Assembly: GCF_000092205.1 (NCBI RefSeq) | Contig: NC_014216.1 | Location: 62,001 to 126,000, forward strand | Length of the DNA: 64,000 nt | Direction: 5' to 3' | From: Desulfurivibrio alkaliphilus AHT 2 | GTDB lineage: Bacteria > Desulfobacterota > Desulfobulbia > Desulfobulbales > Desulfurivibrionaceae | Shown here: in pieces, positions 21,175-30,135 of the stretch | Layout: every line of letters starts with the position of its first letter | Numbering within the stretch: position 1 is the first letter of the stretch | The notes under the pieces: generated by a model | What the model saw: only the letters and a program-made list of their open reading frames with translations | What the model was told of the DNA's origin: nothing | Database searches by the model: none | Made by a program: the position numbers and the translations under genes

Positions 21175-22083
21175 TCAGCGGGTGTGGCTGTTGTTCAGCG
21201 GTGAGTGCCGTTTAATGGGATCCTGGTGGACGGTGATGTCCGCCCCGGGAATGTTTTGCTTCAGCGTTTCGGCAATTTCCTGGCCGATGGCGTGGGCCTC
21301 CCGCAGAGAAAGTTCGGCGCTGAGATCAAGGTGAAACTGGATAAACTTGGTCTGGCCGGCTTGGCGGGTGCGCAGGTCATGCATCCCCAGCACCCGCTGG
21401 TCGTTGAGGACGATGGTTCTGATCTGCCCTTTGATCTCCGGGGAGAGTTCCTGGTCCATCAGGTGTCGCAACGACTCCCGGATAATCAGGGCGGCGGAGT
21501 AGAGGATGTAGCAGGCAATGCCCAGGGCCAGCAGGGGGTCGGCCCAGAGCAACCCCTGGCGGACCAGGAAAAGGGCCGCAATGGTAACCAGGATGGTTAA
21601 AATATCGGTCACGTAATGCAGGGAGTCGGCACGGATGGCCACCGAGCCGGTGCGCTTGATGACATGGCGCTGAAAGCCCACCAGGGCCATGGTCAGCAGC
21701 AGGGAAAAGAGCATCACCGCCAGGCCGGAATCGATATTTTCCAAGGGGCGGGGCTCCAGCAGCCGATTGCCGGCATAGATCAGCAGGAAGACGGCGCTGC
21801 CGGCAATAAAAGAGGCCTGGGCCATCCCGGCCAGGGATTCCGCCTTGCCGTGGCCGAACCGGTGTTCGTGGTCGGCGCCTTTTAAGGCATAGCGGATGGC
21901 CATGAAGTTTATCCCCGAGGCCGCCAGATCCATCATGGAGTCCACCAGAGAGGCCAGCAGGCTGGTGGAGCCGGTAAGGCTCCAGGCCACGAACTTGACC
22001 CCGATCAGAATGGTGGCCACGCTCACCGAAGCCAGCGCCGCCAGCCGTAACAGGCGGGCGTTGGTGGCCTGCTGCCCGGTCAT
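21175..22083 (-). CDS. cation diffusion facilitator (FieF-like) metal exporter
   Basis: A 302-residue CDF protein with six membrane helices. The metal-site motifs DSMMD (second helix) and HYVTD (fifth helix) match the HD-DD site of FieF/YiiP. DHEHRFGHGKAESL is the family's cytoplasmic loop motif, and a C-terminal ferredoxin-like domain follows (residues about 205-295). It exports Zn2+ or Fe2+ in exchange for protons. The start is fixed by a 4-bp ATGA overlap with the upstream radical SAM gene and an AAGGAG site; the longer frame to 22290 is a shadow. A zinc-uptake-type operon lies 2 kb upstream. Confidence 0.9.
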   Translation of the reverse strand: MTGQQATNARLLRLAALASVSVATILIGVKFVAWSLTGSTSLLASLVDSMMDLAASGINFMAIRYALKGADHEHRFGHGKAESLAGMAQASFIAGSAVFLLIYAGNRLLEPRPLENIDSGLAVMLFSLLLTMALVGFQRHVIKRTGSVAIRADSLHYVTDILTILVTIAALFLVRQGLLWADPLLALGIACYILYSAALIIRESLRHLMDQELSPEIKGQIRTIVLNDQRVLGMHDLRTRQAGQTKFIQFHLDLSAELSLREAHAIGQEIAETLKQNIPGADITVHQDPIKRHSPLNNSHTR

Positions 22084-23402
22084 GACCTTGCTCCTTTGCG
22101 CTGCCGCTGGCGGTGGCCGGCCGGGGGCGGGTTGAAGTAACCAAAACCCAGCTTGGGGAAACGGCGGCCCAGGGCCGCCCGCCAGGCCATGATGCCCATG
22201 GCTTCCCCGGTGGGGGCAAACTCCAGCTCGGTCAGGTACCAGTCCGGGTCCATGTTGAGGTTGCGCAACTGGATGAAATCCGGCCGGCACTCCTCAATCA
22301 ATCGGCACAGGGCGTTGTATTCCGCCGGGTCATCGCTGAAGCCCGGCAGCACAAAGTAATTGAGGGAAACAAATTTTCCCCCGGCCTTCAGGTGCCGGAT
22401 GGATTCCCGGACCCGGTCCAGGTTGAAGTCCAGCGGCCGGTAGTAACGCTTATGGTAATGATCCTGGGCGCTGTTGAGGCTGACCCGGATGGCGTCCAGG
22501 CCGGCGTCGACCAGTTTGGCCAGGGCCTCGGGGCGGCCGGCGTTGGTGTTGCAGTTGATCCGCCCTTTGGCCGTCCGCTTGCGCGTCAGCTTGATGGCGG
22601 CGGCGATGGTGTCGTCCTGCAGCAGGGGTTCGCCCTCGCAGCCCTGGCCGAAGCTGGCCACGTGAGCGGTCTTTGCCAGGTGTTCCCCGGCGATTTCAGC
22701 GATTTCGGCGGGCGTGGGCACAAACTTGATGCGATCCTGGGTTGCCGGGCAGCAGCCGGAAGGTTGCAGCGAGATACAGCCCAGGCAGCGGGCGTTGCAC
22801 ACCGGTGAGGTGGGCAGAGGGGCCTCGAAGCTGTCCATGAAGTAGTTGACCGCCGCCGGGCAGCCGTAGGTCAGGCAGCATTTGCCCAGATGCTGCACCA
22901 GGCGGTTGTTACTCATGGCCGCCAGACGCCGGTTGGTGCGTTTTTTTATCGCCTCCGGCCGGTGGCGCCCGAAGTCCTGGCGCCGGTCGTGGTCGCTGCG
23001 CCAGGCGCAGACCCAGAAACGGCCCCGGTACCAGCCCACGGCGGTATAGGCAAACAGCGGCAGGGTAACGGCCTCCTCCGACTCCCGCTGGTAAGCGGCC
23101 CCGAGGATGGCGGTATGGGCCGGAGCGATGAAGGCGGCCACCGCCTGGGCCGGAGCGCCCGGTTCAGCGGGATCATCTTCCAGCAGCAGCGCTTCCCCGC
23201 TGTCCGGATCAATACCAACCGGCCGGCGCTGGGGCAAAACAAAAAGCTCACTGCCCGGCGGCAGCGGGATCAGCGCCTGTAACGAGGGAGGTTGAAAATC
23301 CAGGCCGCTGCGACCGGCCATCAGCAGATCGGGCAGGTCTTTGATCTCGCCCCGGGCGTTGGCGTAAACCAGGCTGGGAGTGTGGTCGGGGTGCTGGGGC
23401 AT
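22080..23402 (-). CDS. radical SAM protein of unknown function
   Basis: A 440-residue protein. A CxxxCxxC cluster motif (CNARCLGC) lies near residue 205, within a Cys-rich stretch that also has GKCCLTYGC and GCCPATQ. The radical SAM barrel continues with SFGQGCEGEPLLQ and INCNTNAGRPEALAKLVDAGLDAIRVSLNSA. The 165-residue N-terminal domain contains no motif I recognise. Substrate is unknown. Translational coupling to the CDF exporter (ATGA overlap) suggests co-expression, not necessarily a shared function. Confidence 0.85.
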   Translation of the reverse strand: MPQHPDHTPSLVYANARGEIKDLPDLLMAGRSGLDFQPPSLQALIPLPPGSELFVLPQRRPVGIDPDSGEALLLEDDPAEPGAPAQAVAAFIAPAHTAILGAAYQRESEEAVTLPLFAYTAVGWYRGRFWVCAWRSDHDRRQDFGRHRPEAIKKRTNRRLAAMSNNRLVQHLGKCCLTYGCPAAVNYFMDSFEAPLPTSPVCNARCLGCISLQPSGCCPATQDRIKFVPTPAEIAEIAGEHLAKTAHVASFGQGCEGEPLLQDDTIAAAIKLTRKRTAKGRINCNTNAGRPEALAKLVDAGLDAIRVSLNSAQDHYHKRYYRPLDFNLDRVRESIRHLKAGGKFVSLNYFVLPGFSDDPAEYNALCRLIEECRPDFIQLRNLNMDPDWYLTELEFAPTGEAMGIMAWRAALGRRFPKLGFGYFNPPPAGHRQRQRKGARS

Positions 23403-23437
23403 GTTTGCTTATAATCTCGAAACTGTTCGCTTACGGG

Positions 23438-24187
23438 TTACTCTAAAACGATTGCGCCGCCATCTGTGTATGGTTCAACTTTATCGACGATCATGGTGTA
23501 ACCGGCCTCTCCCAGTTCGGCGCTGAAGCCGGCGGTATGCATGGTGCCCTGGACCCAGACGGTGTCGAACAGTTCCAGCTCGAACAGTTCACCGGGGCGG
23601 GCCGCCTTGATGTACACGATCTGGTTGGCCGGCGGTGGCGGTACATGGATGCAAGCCCCGAAGTAGGGTACCAGCAGAAATTCCGAGACCTTTCCCGGTT
23701 CGGCGTCCAGGGGCACGGCAAAACCGGGCAGCCTGACCTTGCGGCCGTCCAGCTCTTCAACCACCGGGGCGGCGGCCCAGATCTCCTGCAACTTGTCCAG
23801 CAGTTCGATGGCCAGGTCGTCGTCGTCATCCAGTTGGTCGATATCGTAATCCTGGAAAAAAAGATCGGGTTGCCAGTCGGGAGGAATCATGTCTTCCCAG
23901 TCCAGGATCAGTAGTTTCTCTTTGTCTGCCGCTGCGCGCAGCGGCGGCCTGACTCCGGGCTCCGGTTCCGGCGGGGTCGCTGCCGATTCTGCCGGGCTTT
24001 CCGTGCGGGCCTGGCGTTTTCCCTCATTGGCGAACTGGTGGGGCGGCGAGACCACCGCAGGGGCGACCGTAGCCGGCTCAACGTCCGTTGCGCGCGGCCT
24101 CTGGCTCTGGCCGTACGGGTAGAAGAGCAGGGCGGCCAGCCCGGCGGTCAGCAAAAAGGCAAAAAATATACTCAAGGTCCAGCGCAT
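23438..24187 (-). CDS. DUF3299 periplasmic protein, zinc-operon associated
   Basis: A 249-residue protein with an N-terminal membrane anchor or signal (MRWTLSIFFAFLLTAGLAALLFYPYG), a Pro/Ala-rich linker, then a DUF3299 domain (about 130-249). The domain is marked by LDGRKVRLPGFAVPLD, FLLVPYFGACIHVPPPPANQIVYI and VWVQGTMHT. DUF3299 proteins often sit beside ZrgA-like zinc uptake genes, as here. It follows the ABC permease gene across an 183-bp gap holding a fold-back repeat. Confidence 0.8.
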   Translation of the reverse strand: MRWTLSIFFAFLLTAGLAALLFYPYGQSQRPRATDVEPATVAPAVVSPPHQFANEGKRQARTESPAESAATPPEPEPGVRPPLRAAADKEKLLILDWEDMIPPDWQPDLFFQDYDIDQLDDDDDLAIELLDKLQEIWAAAPVVEELDGRKVRLPGFAVPLDAEPGKVSEFLLVPYFGACIHVPPPPANQIVYIKAARPGELFELELFDTVWVQGTMHTAGFSAELGEAGYTMIVDKVEPYTDGGAIVLE

Positions 24188-24267
24188 TTTTATAAAACCT
24201 TGTCTTTAAATAAGGTTAATCGTAACTGATCACGGGGCTTAGGAGGTAAACGTTTACAATTAATCAA

Positions 24268-24374
24268 GTAAGTTGGCAGCAGTGCCGCTGGTTGCGGCAA
24301 GCGGACCGGCGCCGCGTACATCAGTACGCAAGTCGGTCTGATCGCCGCAAGATGCGGTGCTGCTGTCAACTTAC
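24268..24374 (+). repeat. fold-back element, core-only copy (107 bp)
   Basis: Arms GTAAGTTGGCAGCAG and CTGCTGTCAACTTAC pair with a single G.T. The inner stem is TTGCGGC/GCCGCAA and the tip GCGTAC/GTACGC. The final TTAC contains the TAA stop of the ABC permease gene (24371-24373). Ten bases to the left lies a perfect 12-bp palindrome, GTAAACGTTTAC (24246-24257). No target duplication is visible. Confidence 0.9.
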
Positions 24375-25630
24375 AGGCGCATGTTGATGCCGTTGACCAC
24401 CGCCTGGCGGTAGGCGCGAAAGGCCGGGATCAGACCGCTTAACAGGCCGGCCAGCAAAACAATGGCCAAATAAATCAGCTCGGTGGAGCGCAGGCCGCTC
24501 AGCCCGATGAAGAGCCCGAAACGGGCCTCGATCAGCGGGCCGGCGCCCAGGAGCAAAGCGTAAAGCAGGGCCGTGCCCAGGATGGCTCCCAGCAGGGCCA
24601 GCAGCAGCGCCTCACCGCAGATCAGCAGCAGAATATAACGGGGTCCGGCTCCCACCGCCCGTAAAATCGCCATCTCCCGCCGGCGGGCCTCCAGGTTGCT
24701 GAGTTGGGCGCTGAGCATGCCCAGCAGCCCCACCCCCACCACGAACCATGATACCAGCAGCAGGGCCTGTTCCGCCATGCCCAGCAGATCCCAGAGCTGG
24801 TGCAGGGCCACCCCGGGCAGGATGGCACTCAGGGCCTCGCGGGGGTAGTCGTTGACGTAGCGCTGGAGCTGGAAGCTGGCAGCCCGGGAATCCAGCCCCA
24901 CCAGGAAGGCGGTGATCTGGCGGGGTGTCAAGTCCCGCTCCCTGGCCTCTTCCGGCGAGACCTGGCGCCCCGGCAGCGGCACCCCGACCTGCCAGCCCAG
25001 ATGAATGGCCTCAAAGCCCTCCAAAGGAATATGGATGGTGCGGTCCACCGCGGTGCGGGTGGGGGCCAGGATCCCCACCACCGTAAAGGGCATGTTGTCG
25101 TGGCGGACAAAGGCGACATCGTCGGCCCCGTGGGCGACGATGATCTCCCGGCCCAGCTCGTAACCAAGCTCCCGGGCCACCTCGTAACCCAGCACCGCGT
25201 CAAAGAGATCGGCAAATTTTTGCCCCTGGCCGAACTCCAGCGGCCGGCCGTCGGCGTAGCGGTAATATTGAAAATAATCCTGGTTGGTGGCCAGCACCGG
25301 GTAGCCCCGGTGGGAATCCCCCAGGGAGAGGGGAACCGTCCACTGTACCCGGGGATGGTCGGCGATCTGCCGGTAGCTGCGCCAGGAGATGTTGTTGGTG
25401 GCCTCTCCCATGCGGAACACCGAGTAGAGCAAAAGCTGTACCGGGCTACTGCGGGCGCCGACGATCAGATCGGTACCGCTGATGGTGGCGGCAAAGCCGC
25501 TGCGGGCCTCGTAACGCAACCGCTCCACCCCCAGCAGCAGGGCCACCGCCAGGGCGATGGCCAGGATGGTCAGTCCCACGGTGTAGCGGCGGTTGAGCAG
25601 ACTTTTCCAGGCCAGGATCAGGGTTGCCAT
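24371..25630 (-). CDS. FtsX-family ABC transporter permease (zinc operon)
   Basis: A 419-residue permease of the MacB/LolC type. The N-terminal helix (RYTVGLTILAIALAVALLLGVERL) is followed by a large periplasmic domain (about 45-280) and three C-terminal helices (LLLVSWFVVGVGLLGMLSAQL, ILLLICGEALLLALLGAILGTALLYAL, LIYLAIVLLAGLLSGLIPAF). The cytoplasmic EARRREMAILRAVGA motif couples to the ATPase encoded just upstream (13-bp overlap). With the His-rich ZrgA-like protein it probably acts in zinc acquisition. Its stop codon comes from the adjoining repeat. Confidence 0.87.
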   Translation of the reverse strand: MATLILAWKSLLNRRYTVGLTILAIALAVALLLGVERLRYEARSGFAATISGTDLIVGARSSPVQLLLYSVFRMGEATNNISWRSYRQIADHPRVQWTVPLSLGDSHRGYPVLATNQDYFQYYRYADGRPLEFGQGQKFADLFDAVLGYEVARELGYELGREIIVAHGADDVAFVRHDNMPFTVVGILAPTRTAVDRTIHIPLEGFEAIHLGWQVGVPLPGRQVSPEEARERDLTPRQITAFLVGLDSRAASFQLQRYVNDYPREALSAILPGVALHQLWDLLGMAEQALLLVSWFVVGVGLLGMLSAQLSNLEARRREMAILRAVGAGPRYILLLICGEALLLALLGAILGTALLYALLLGAGPLIEARFGLFIGLSGLRSTELIYLAIVLLAGLLSGLIPAFRAYRQAVVNGINMRL

Positions 25631-26364
25631 GCCGCCTCCCCCGCAACATCCGGTTGGGCCCGGTTGATTGCCGCCAGTTGGATGCTGCGGTCAAAAAGAT
25701 GCTCCAGGCTGTGATCATGGCTGACCATCACCAGGGTCGCCCCCTGCCGGGCGCATTCGGCAAACAGCAGTTTGACAAATGATTCCCGTCGGTCCATGTC
25801 CAGCGACGAGGTCGGCTCGTCGGCGATTACCAGTTCCGGGCCGCCGATTAAGGCCCGGGCCGCCGCCACCCTCTGTTGCTGGCCGACGCTGAGTTGGGCT
25901 ACCGGCTGGCGCAGCAACCGGGGGTCGGCCAGGTCCAGGTGCGCAAGCAGCCGCAGGGCCTCGGCGCGCAGGGCTGATGGCCGGCCGCCGGCATTTTCCC
26001 GCCGGCGGCGGGAAAAACGGCAGGGCAGGAGGACGTTTTCCAGCAGGGAGAGGTAAGGCAGCAAGTTGAAAAGCTGGAAGATGTAGCCCAGGTGGTCGGC
26101 CCGAAAATGGTCCCGTCGGCTGCCGCTTAAAGCGGCCAGATCCTGGCCCAGCACCTTCACCCGGCCGGTTTCGGCCACCCCGACCCCGGTGAGCAGGCTC
26201 AGCAGGGTGGTTTTGCCGCTGCCGCTGGGGCCGGCGATAAAGACCTTTTCCCCCCGGTCAACCCGTAAGGCGGGCAGGTCGAGAACCAAAGGGCCGCCGC
26301 GGTGCCAGCGGAAGCGCAGATCACGGCAGTCGATGGCTGGCGTATTGGTGGTGGCGTTGGGCAT
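25618..26364 (-). CDS. ABC transporter ATPase (zinc operon)
   Basis: A 248-residue ABC ATPase of the LolD/MacB class. It has Walker A GPSGSGKTT near residue 46, signature LSVGQQQRVAAARAL near 158, Walker B LVIADEPTSSLD and the H-loop VSHD. It pairs with the FtsX-type permease whose start it overlaps. The signature is LSVGQ rather than LSGGQ, a change seen in some members. It is 30 bp downstream of the ZrgA-like gene, so the three form an operon. Confidence 0.92.
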   Translation of the reverse strand: MPNATTNTPAIDCRDLRFRWHRGGPLVLDLPALRVDRGEKVFIAGPSGSGKTTLLSLLTGVGVAETGRVKVLGQDLAALSGSRRDHFRADHLGYIFQLFNLLPYLSLLENVLLPCRFSRRRRENAGGRPSALRAEALRLLAHLDLADPRLLRQPVAQLSVGQQQRVAAARALIGGPELVIADEPTSSLDMDRRESFVKLLFAECARQGATLVMVSHDHSLEHLFDRSIQLAAINRAQPDVAGEAAWQP

Positions 26365-26394
26365 GGGGTGATTTTTAGCGCCGGTGTCTGGGGG

Positions 26395-27150
26395 TTACAG
26401 ATTCAGGCGGGAGTTCTGCGGCCGCAAATCAGCTCCCACTTGACCGGCTGGGGTCACGGCCTGCACCCGGATCCTCTCGGTGCCGGGAAAATACTCAAAG
26501 AGCCGGAAGTCGATCCGGTTGAGGAGTTCTGGCCGCTCACAATGAAACTCCCACAGCCCGGTGAATTCTGCATGGTCATGATTATGTTTGTGCTCATGCC
26601 CGTGTTGGTGGTCGTGCCCGTGGGGATCGCCATGCCCGTGGCGCTCTTCATGTTCATGGCTATCCCCATGCCCATGTCCATGTTGATGATCGAGATCAAA
26701 ATCCGAACCGATCTCGGCTCGCACCAGCCGGCAACGGGCGGCCGGGGGCAGGGCGAAAAGTTTTTCGCCCTGGGCCAGCAGGTCTTTGGCCTCGCGGATG
26801 GCCTGGCGCTGTTCGTGGGTTCGGGGCTGGTGCTCAAAGCCCACCAGGTTGAAGCCGGGGCTGACCATGTCGATGATCAGCAGAGAATCTTCCGCAATCA
26901 GGTTGATTTCCGCCAGTCCGTGGACATGTGCCCCCAGCCCGCTGCCATGGTCATGATCGTGGCCATGGTCGTGGCCGTGGCTGTCATGGTCATGGGTATG
27001 GTGGCTATGGCCGGGGGGCTTTTCATGGTGGCCCTGGGCGTCGTTATGGGCGACCACCGGCTGGGCCTGGAGCAGCAGCAGGCCGACCGCCAACCCCAGC
27101 ATTTGCCGCAGAAAAAGTTTTTTTCCTTTCCGTTTGTTGGCAACAAGCAT
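26395..27150 (-). CDS. His-rich ZrgA-like (DUF2796) zinc-binding protein
   Basis: A 251-residue exported protein. The signal peptide (MLVANKRKGKKLFLRQMLGLAVGLLLLQAQPVVA) is followed by two histidine-rich tracts. The first, near residues 40-70, is built of HSHHTHDHDSHGHDHGHD-type repeats. The second, near 165-200, has HGHGDSHEHEE- and HGHDHQHGHEH-type repeats. Between them is the DUF2796 core (LGAHVHGLAEINLI, GFNLVGFEHQPRT). ZrgA of Vibrio is a periplasmic zinc uptake component of this family. The ATG at 27150 follows an AAAGG site; the longer frame to 27288 has no ribosome site. Confidence 0.85.
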   Translation of the reverse strand: MLVANKRKGKKLFLRQMLGLAVGLLLLQAQPVVAHNDAQGHHEKPPGHSHHTHDHDSHGHDHGHDHDHGSGLGAHVHGLAEINLIAEDSLLIIDMVSPGFNLVGFEHQPRTHEQRQAIREAKDLLAQGEKLFALPPAARCRLVRAEIGSDFDLDHQHGHGHGDSHEHEERHGHGDPHGHDHQHGHEHKHNHDHAEFTGLWEFHCERPELLNRIDFRLFEYFPGTERIRVQAVTPAGQVGADLRPQNSRLNL

Positions 27151-27284
27151 GTTGGTATTACCTTTTGGAATCAAAACATACCCCGTAACTTGCAGGCTGT
27201 ATAAAAACAAGGCAATCAAGCACGGGGCGCGGGGGTGATATTGTTGTGGAACAGACCGTAATGGCTTTGAAAATGCCTCTTGGC

Positions 27285-27692
27285 TCAAAAAGGCACATCG
27301 TCGCCGATGGGCGGTTCAGGCGGTGGCGGTTCATCCATAAACTGGTTGCCGGAATCTCCCCCGGCCCCGCGGGGTGAGAGCATTTTCATTTCCCGGGCGA
27401 CGATTTCCGTGGTGTAGCGGTCGTTGCCGTCCTTGTCCTGCCATTTGCGGGTCTGGATCCGGCCTTCAATGTACACCCGGGAACCCTTGGACAGGTACTC
27501 GCCGCAGATCTCGGCCAGTCGCTTGAAGGTTACGATCCGGTGCCATTCGGTCAGTTCCTCTTTGCTGCCGTCTTGTTTTTTCCACACTTCGGTGGTGGCG
27601 ATACGGAAGGTGGTAACGGCGTCGCCGCTCTGCGAGTAGCGCACCTCCGGATCGGCGCCCAGGTTGCCGATAAGAATGACTTTATTGATCAT
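27285..27692 (-). CDS. ssb: single-stranded DNA-binding protein
   Basis: A 135-residue SSB. The OB fold ([35 protein letters not shown] through [13 protein letters not shown]) is followed by a short Gly/Pro linker and the acidic tip PPIGDDVPF, which recruits partner proteins. The start at 27692 has an AGGTG site; the extension to 27788 lacks family sequence. It lies 134 bp before the zinc operon on the same strand; no shared regulatory site is obvious. Confidence 0.96.
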   Translation of the reverse strand: MINKVILIGNLGADPEVRYSQSGDAVTTFRIATTEVWKKQDGSKEELTEWHRIVTFKRLAEICGEYLSKGSRVYIEGRIQTRKWQDKDGNDRYTTEIVAREMKMLSPRGAGGDSGNQFMDEPPPPEPPIGDDVPF

Positions 27693-27924
27693 GGAACACC
27701 TCACTGGCTGGCTGAAGGAATGTTGTGGCAAACGACCGGCAGCACCGCCGGGAGCGGCGAAGGGCAAGGCTTGCGCACAAAAGTGCACATTAACCTTTCT
27801 GCTCGCTGCGGTGTTACAAAACGTTTGCAGACCGTTGGATCAACAGGTTACAAAACTTGTTGCACGGTTACCAAAAAAAAAGTCCGGCCATTCTAGAAAT
27901 TACCGCCGGGCTTGTCAACTTCTA

Positions 27925-29106
27925 TCAAGTTGATGCTGCAATTTCAACGGCGGCCCGGGCGGCGGTGTCTAGCATGGCCGGCAGGCCGCCTTTTTCCTCC
28001 GGGGTGTGGCCGAACACCTGGCGCCAGATTTGATCGTTTTCCATGCAGAAATAGATGCAGGTGTGGGGGGCGGCCCGGCGGTTCAACTCGTCGATGAGCA
28101 GTTGGTACATCCGGGTGCGCCGGGGGCGGAAATAGCGGAATTTGCCGTCCAGCCCAGGCACAAACTCCTCGTGGATAAAGGTGGCACCGGGGAAGCGGCT
28201 GCCGATTACCCCTTTGAGGGCGGGCAGGAAACGAAAGGCCCCCAGGCTGATCCAGGCAATACTGGTTGCCGGCACCGCTTGATACAGGCGACGGATGGTT
28301 TCCCGGTAGCCCTCTTCCCAGCCGGGGTGATCAATGATGGGGTCGAAATGAAAGGCCAGGGGGTAGCCCAGGTCGGCGCAGTGGGCGGCGGCGGTGAGCC
28401 GGGTGTCGAGATCGGCGGTGTGCAGCTCCAGCCGGTGCATAACCTCGGCGCTGTTCAGTGACCAGGCCATCACGGTACGGCCGTTGTGGCCGGACGCCGG
28501 CAGGTGGTCCAGCACCACCGCCTTGGATTTCAACTCCAGCACGGCATTGCTTTTGGTCGCCATGTATCGGATCAGCCGGGCGCTCAGGCCGGTAAGGCGG
28601 TCCAAGGCCATGCTGTCGGTGAACTCGCCGGTGCCGATGCGGTAAAATGAGCGCTCCGGCTCTGCCCCAGCCTGCCGGGCGGTGGCCTGGTCCAGGGTTT
28701 CATCAAGCTCCCGGAACAGGTCATCGATATTAACGTAGAAGCTCAACCAGGGGTTGTTGAGATAGGCCTGGAGGATGCAGTAGGCGCAATCCATGGGGCA
28801 GCCCGCCCCTATGTTGAGCACCTGGTAATCGCAGCAGCGGTAATTGCGGGTGGCGGGGCAGGGCTTTAAAAATCGGCCCCGGTTGCGGCCCAGGTGCAGG
28901 ATGCGTTTACCATGGGTAAGGCTCTGAGGGTAAGGGGTAAGGTCCGGCGCCGGCTCGGCGCCGTCGGGAATGACGGTAAGCGGCAGATCACCAGCCCGGG
29001 CGAGAATTTCCCGGGTAAGCGGCAGATCAAGGCAGGATTCCTCAACCCGCAGCGAGGTGAGCCGCCGGCTGGGGTCGTCAGCCGGCAACTCGTCGAAGGT
29101 GTTCAC
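27925..29106 (-). CDS. SPL-family radical SAM protein
   Basis: A 393-residue protein resembling spore photoproduct lyase. The cluster motif CPMDCAYC (Cys 103, 107, 110) lies in the family context NIGAGCPMDCAYCILQAYLNNP. Later conserved blocks are IGTGEFTDSMALD and FHFDPIIDHPGWEEGY. I see no Cys between residue 110 and about 240, where Bacillus SplB has its essential Cys 141, so photoproduct repair is doubtful. The organism also shows no sign of sporulation. The GTG start overlaps the trxB stop by four bases (GTGA). Confidence 0.8.
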   Translation of the reverse strand: MNTFDELPADDPSRRLTSLRVEESCLDLPLTREILARAGDLPLTVIPDGAEPAPDLTPYPQSLTHGKRILHLGRNRGRFLKPCPATRNYRCCDYQVLNIGAGCPMDCAYCILQAYLNNPWLSFYVNIDDLFRELDETLDQATARQAGAEPERSFYRIGTGEFTDSMALDRLTGLSARLIRYMATKSNAVLELKSKAVVLDHLPASGHNGRTVMAWSLNSAEVMHRLELHTADLDTRLTAAAHCADLGYPLAFHFDPIIDHPGWEEGYRETIRRLYQAVPATSIAWISLGAFRFLPALKGVIGSRFPGATFIHEEFVPGLDGKFRYFRPRRTRMYQLLIDELNRRAAPHTCIYFCMENDQIWRQVFGHTPEEKGGLPAMLDTAARAAVEIAAST

Positions 29107-30101
29107 TTATTTTCGCCCTTGCGGTTTTCCACGTGGCGGGCGGCGGCCTGGGCGGCTATGCAACCGTCGGCGGCGGCGGTGATGATCTGTTTGACGTATT
29201 TCTCCCGCAGGTCGCCCACCACAAAGATTCCGGGCAGGTTGGTTTCACACTTGTCGTCGGTGATCACGTAGCCGTCGGCGTTCATTTTGGTGCCGGCGGG
29301 CACCAGCTTGTTGTCCGGCACAAAACCGATGAAGACAAAAACCCCGTCGCAGGCCAGTTCGCTGCGGTCGCCGTTTTGGGTATCTTCCAGGGCCACTCCG
29401 GTCACCCCCTGCCCGTCGGCCATGATGGCGGTAACCACGGCGTTTAAGTGGAGCCTGATATTATCTTCCTTTTGCACCCTTTTTTGCAGGATCATGCTGC
29501 CCCGGAAGGCCTCGCGGCGGTGGACCAGGTGTACCTGGCCGGCGATTTTGGCCAGGTAGAGGGATTCCTCCAGGGCGGTATCGCCCCCGCCAACCACCAC
29601 CACGGTTTTGTTGCGGAAGAAAAAGCCGTCGCAGACCGCGCAGTAGGAGACCCCTTTGCCGTAATTTTCGTCCTCGCCCGGCACCTCAAGCTTGCGGGGA
29701 CTGCCGCCGGCGGCGATGATCAGGGCATAAGCGGCCAGGGAACGGCCGTCTGCCAGGTGAACCAGGTGATAACCCAGGCAGGGTTCTATCTGCCGTACTT
29801 CCTGCTGTTGGATTTCCAGCCCGTAGGAGCTTACGTGGTCGGCCATGGCGGTGGCCAGTTCGGCCCCACCGATGGATTCGGTGCCGGGCCAGTTTTCCAC
29901 CATGTCGGTGTTGTTCATCTGGCCGCCGGGCACCCCTTTTTCAAGGAGCACGGTGTCCAGTGCCGCCCGCTGGGCGTAGATGCCGGCGGTCAGCCCGCCG
30001 GGGCCGCCGCCGATGATAATCAGGTCATGGAGGTGAAAATCACCGCTGTTTGGATAACTTGACGGCTTGGGGCAGCTCATGTTCGTTTTTTCGATACCCA
30101 T
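29103..30101 (-). CDS. trxB: thioredoxin reductase
   Basis: A 332-residue FAD/NADPH enzyme. It has the FAD motif LIIIGGGPGGLTAGIYAQRA near the N-terminus, the redox-active disulfide SYCAVCDG in the middle, the NADPH motif VVVVGGGDTALEESLYLA and the C-terminal FAD motif GIFVVGDLREK. It reduces thioredoxin in the cytoplasm. The start is uncertain: ATG 30101 (MGIEKTNMS) or GTG 30110. It forms a two-gene unit with the SPL-like radical SAM gene. Confidence 0.93.
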   Translation of the reverse strand: MGIEKTNMSCPKPSSYPNSGDFHLHDLIIIGGGPGGLTAGIYAQRAALDTVLLEKGVPGGQMNNTDMVENWPGTESIGGAELATAMADHVSSYGLEIQQQEVRQIEPCLGYHLVHLADGRSLAAYALIIAAGGSPRKLEVPGEDENYGKGVSYCAVCDGFFFRNKTVVVVGGGDTALEESLYLAKIAGQVHLVHRREAFRGSMILQKRVQKEDNIRLHLNAVVTAIMADGQGVTGVALEDTQNGDRSELACDGVFVFIGFVPDNKLVPAGTKMNADGYVITDDKCETNLPGIFVVGDLREKYVKQIITAAADGCIAAQAAARHVENRKGENK

Positions 30102-30135
30102 GGTTTGCACGATAAGTTTTAGTGGTTCAAAGTTC

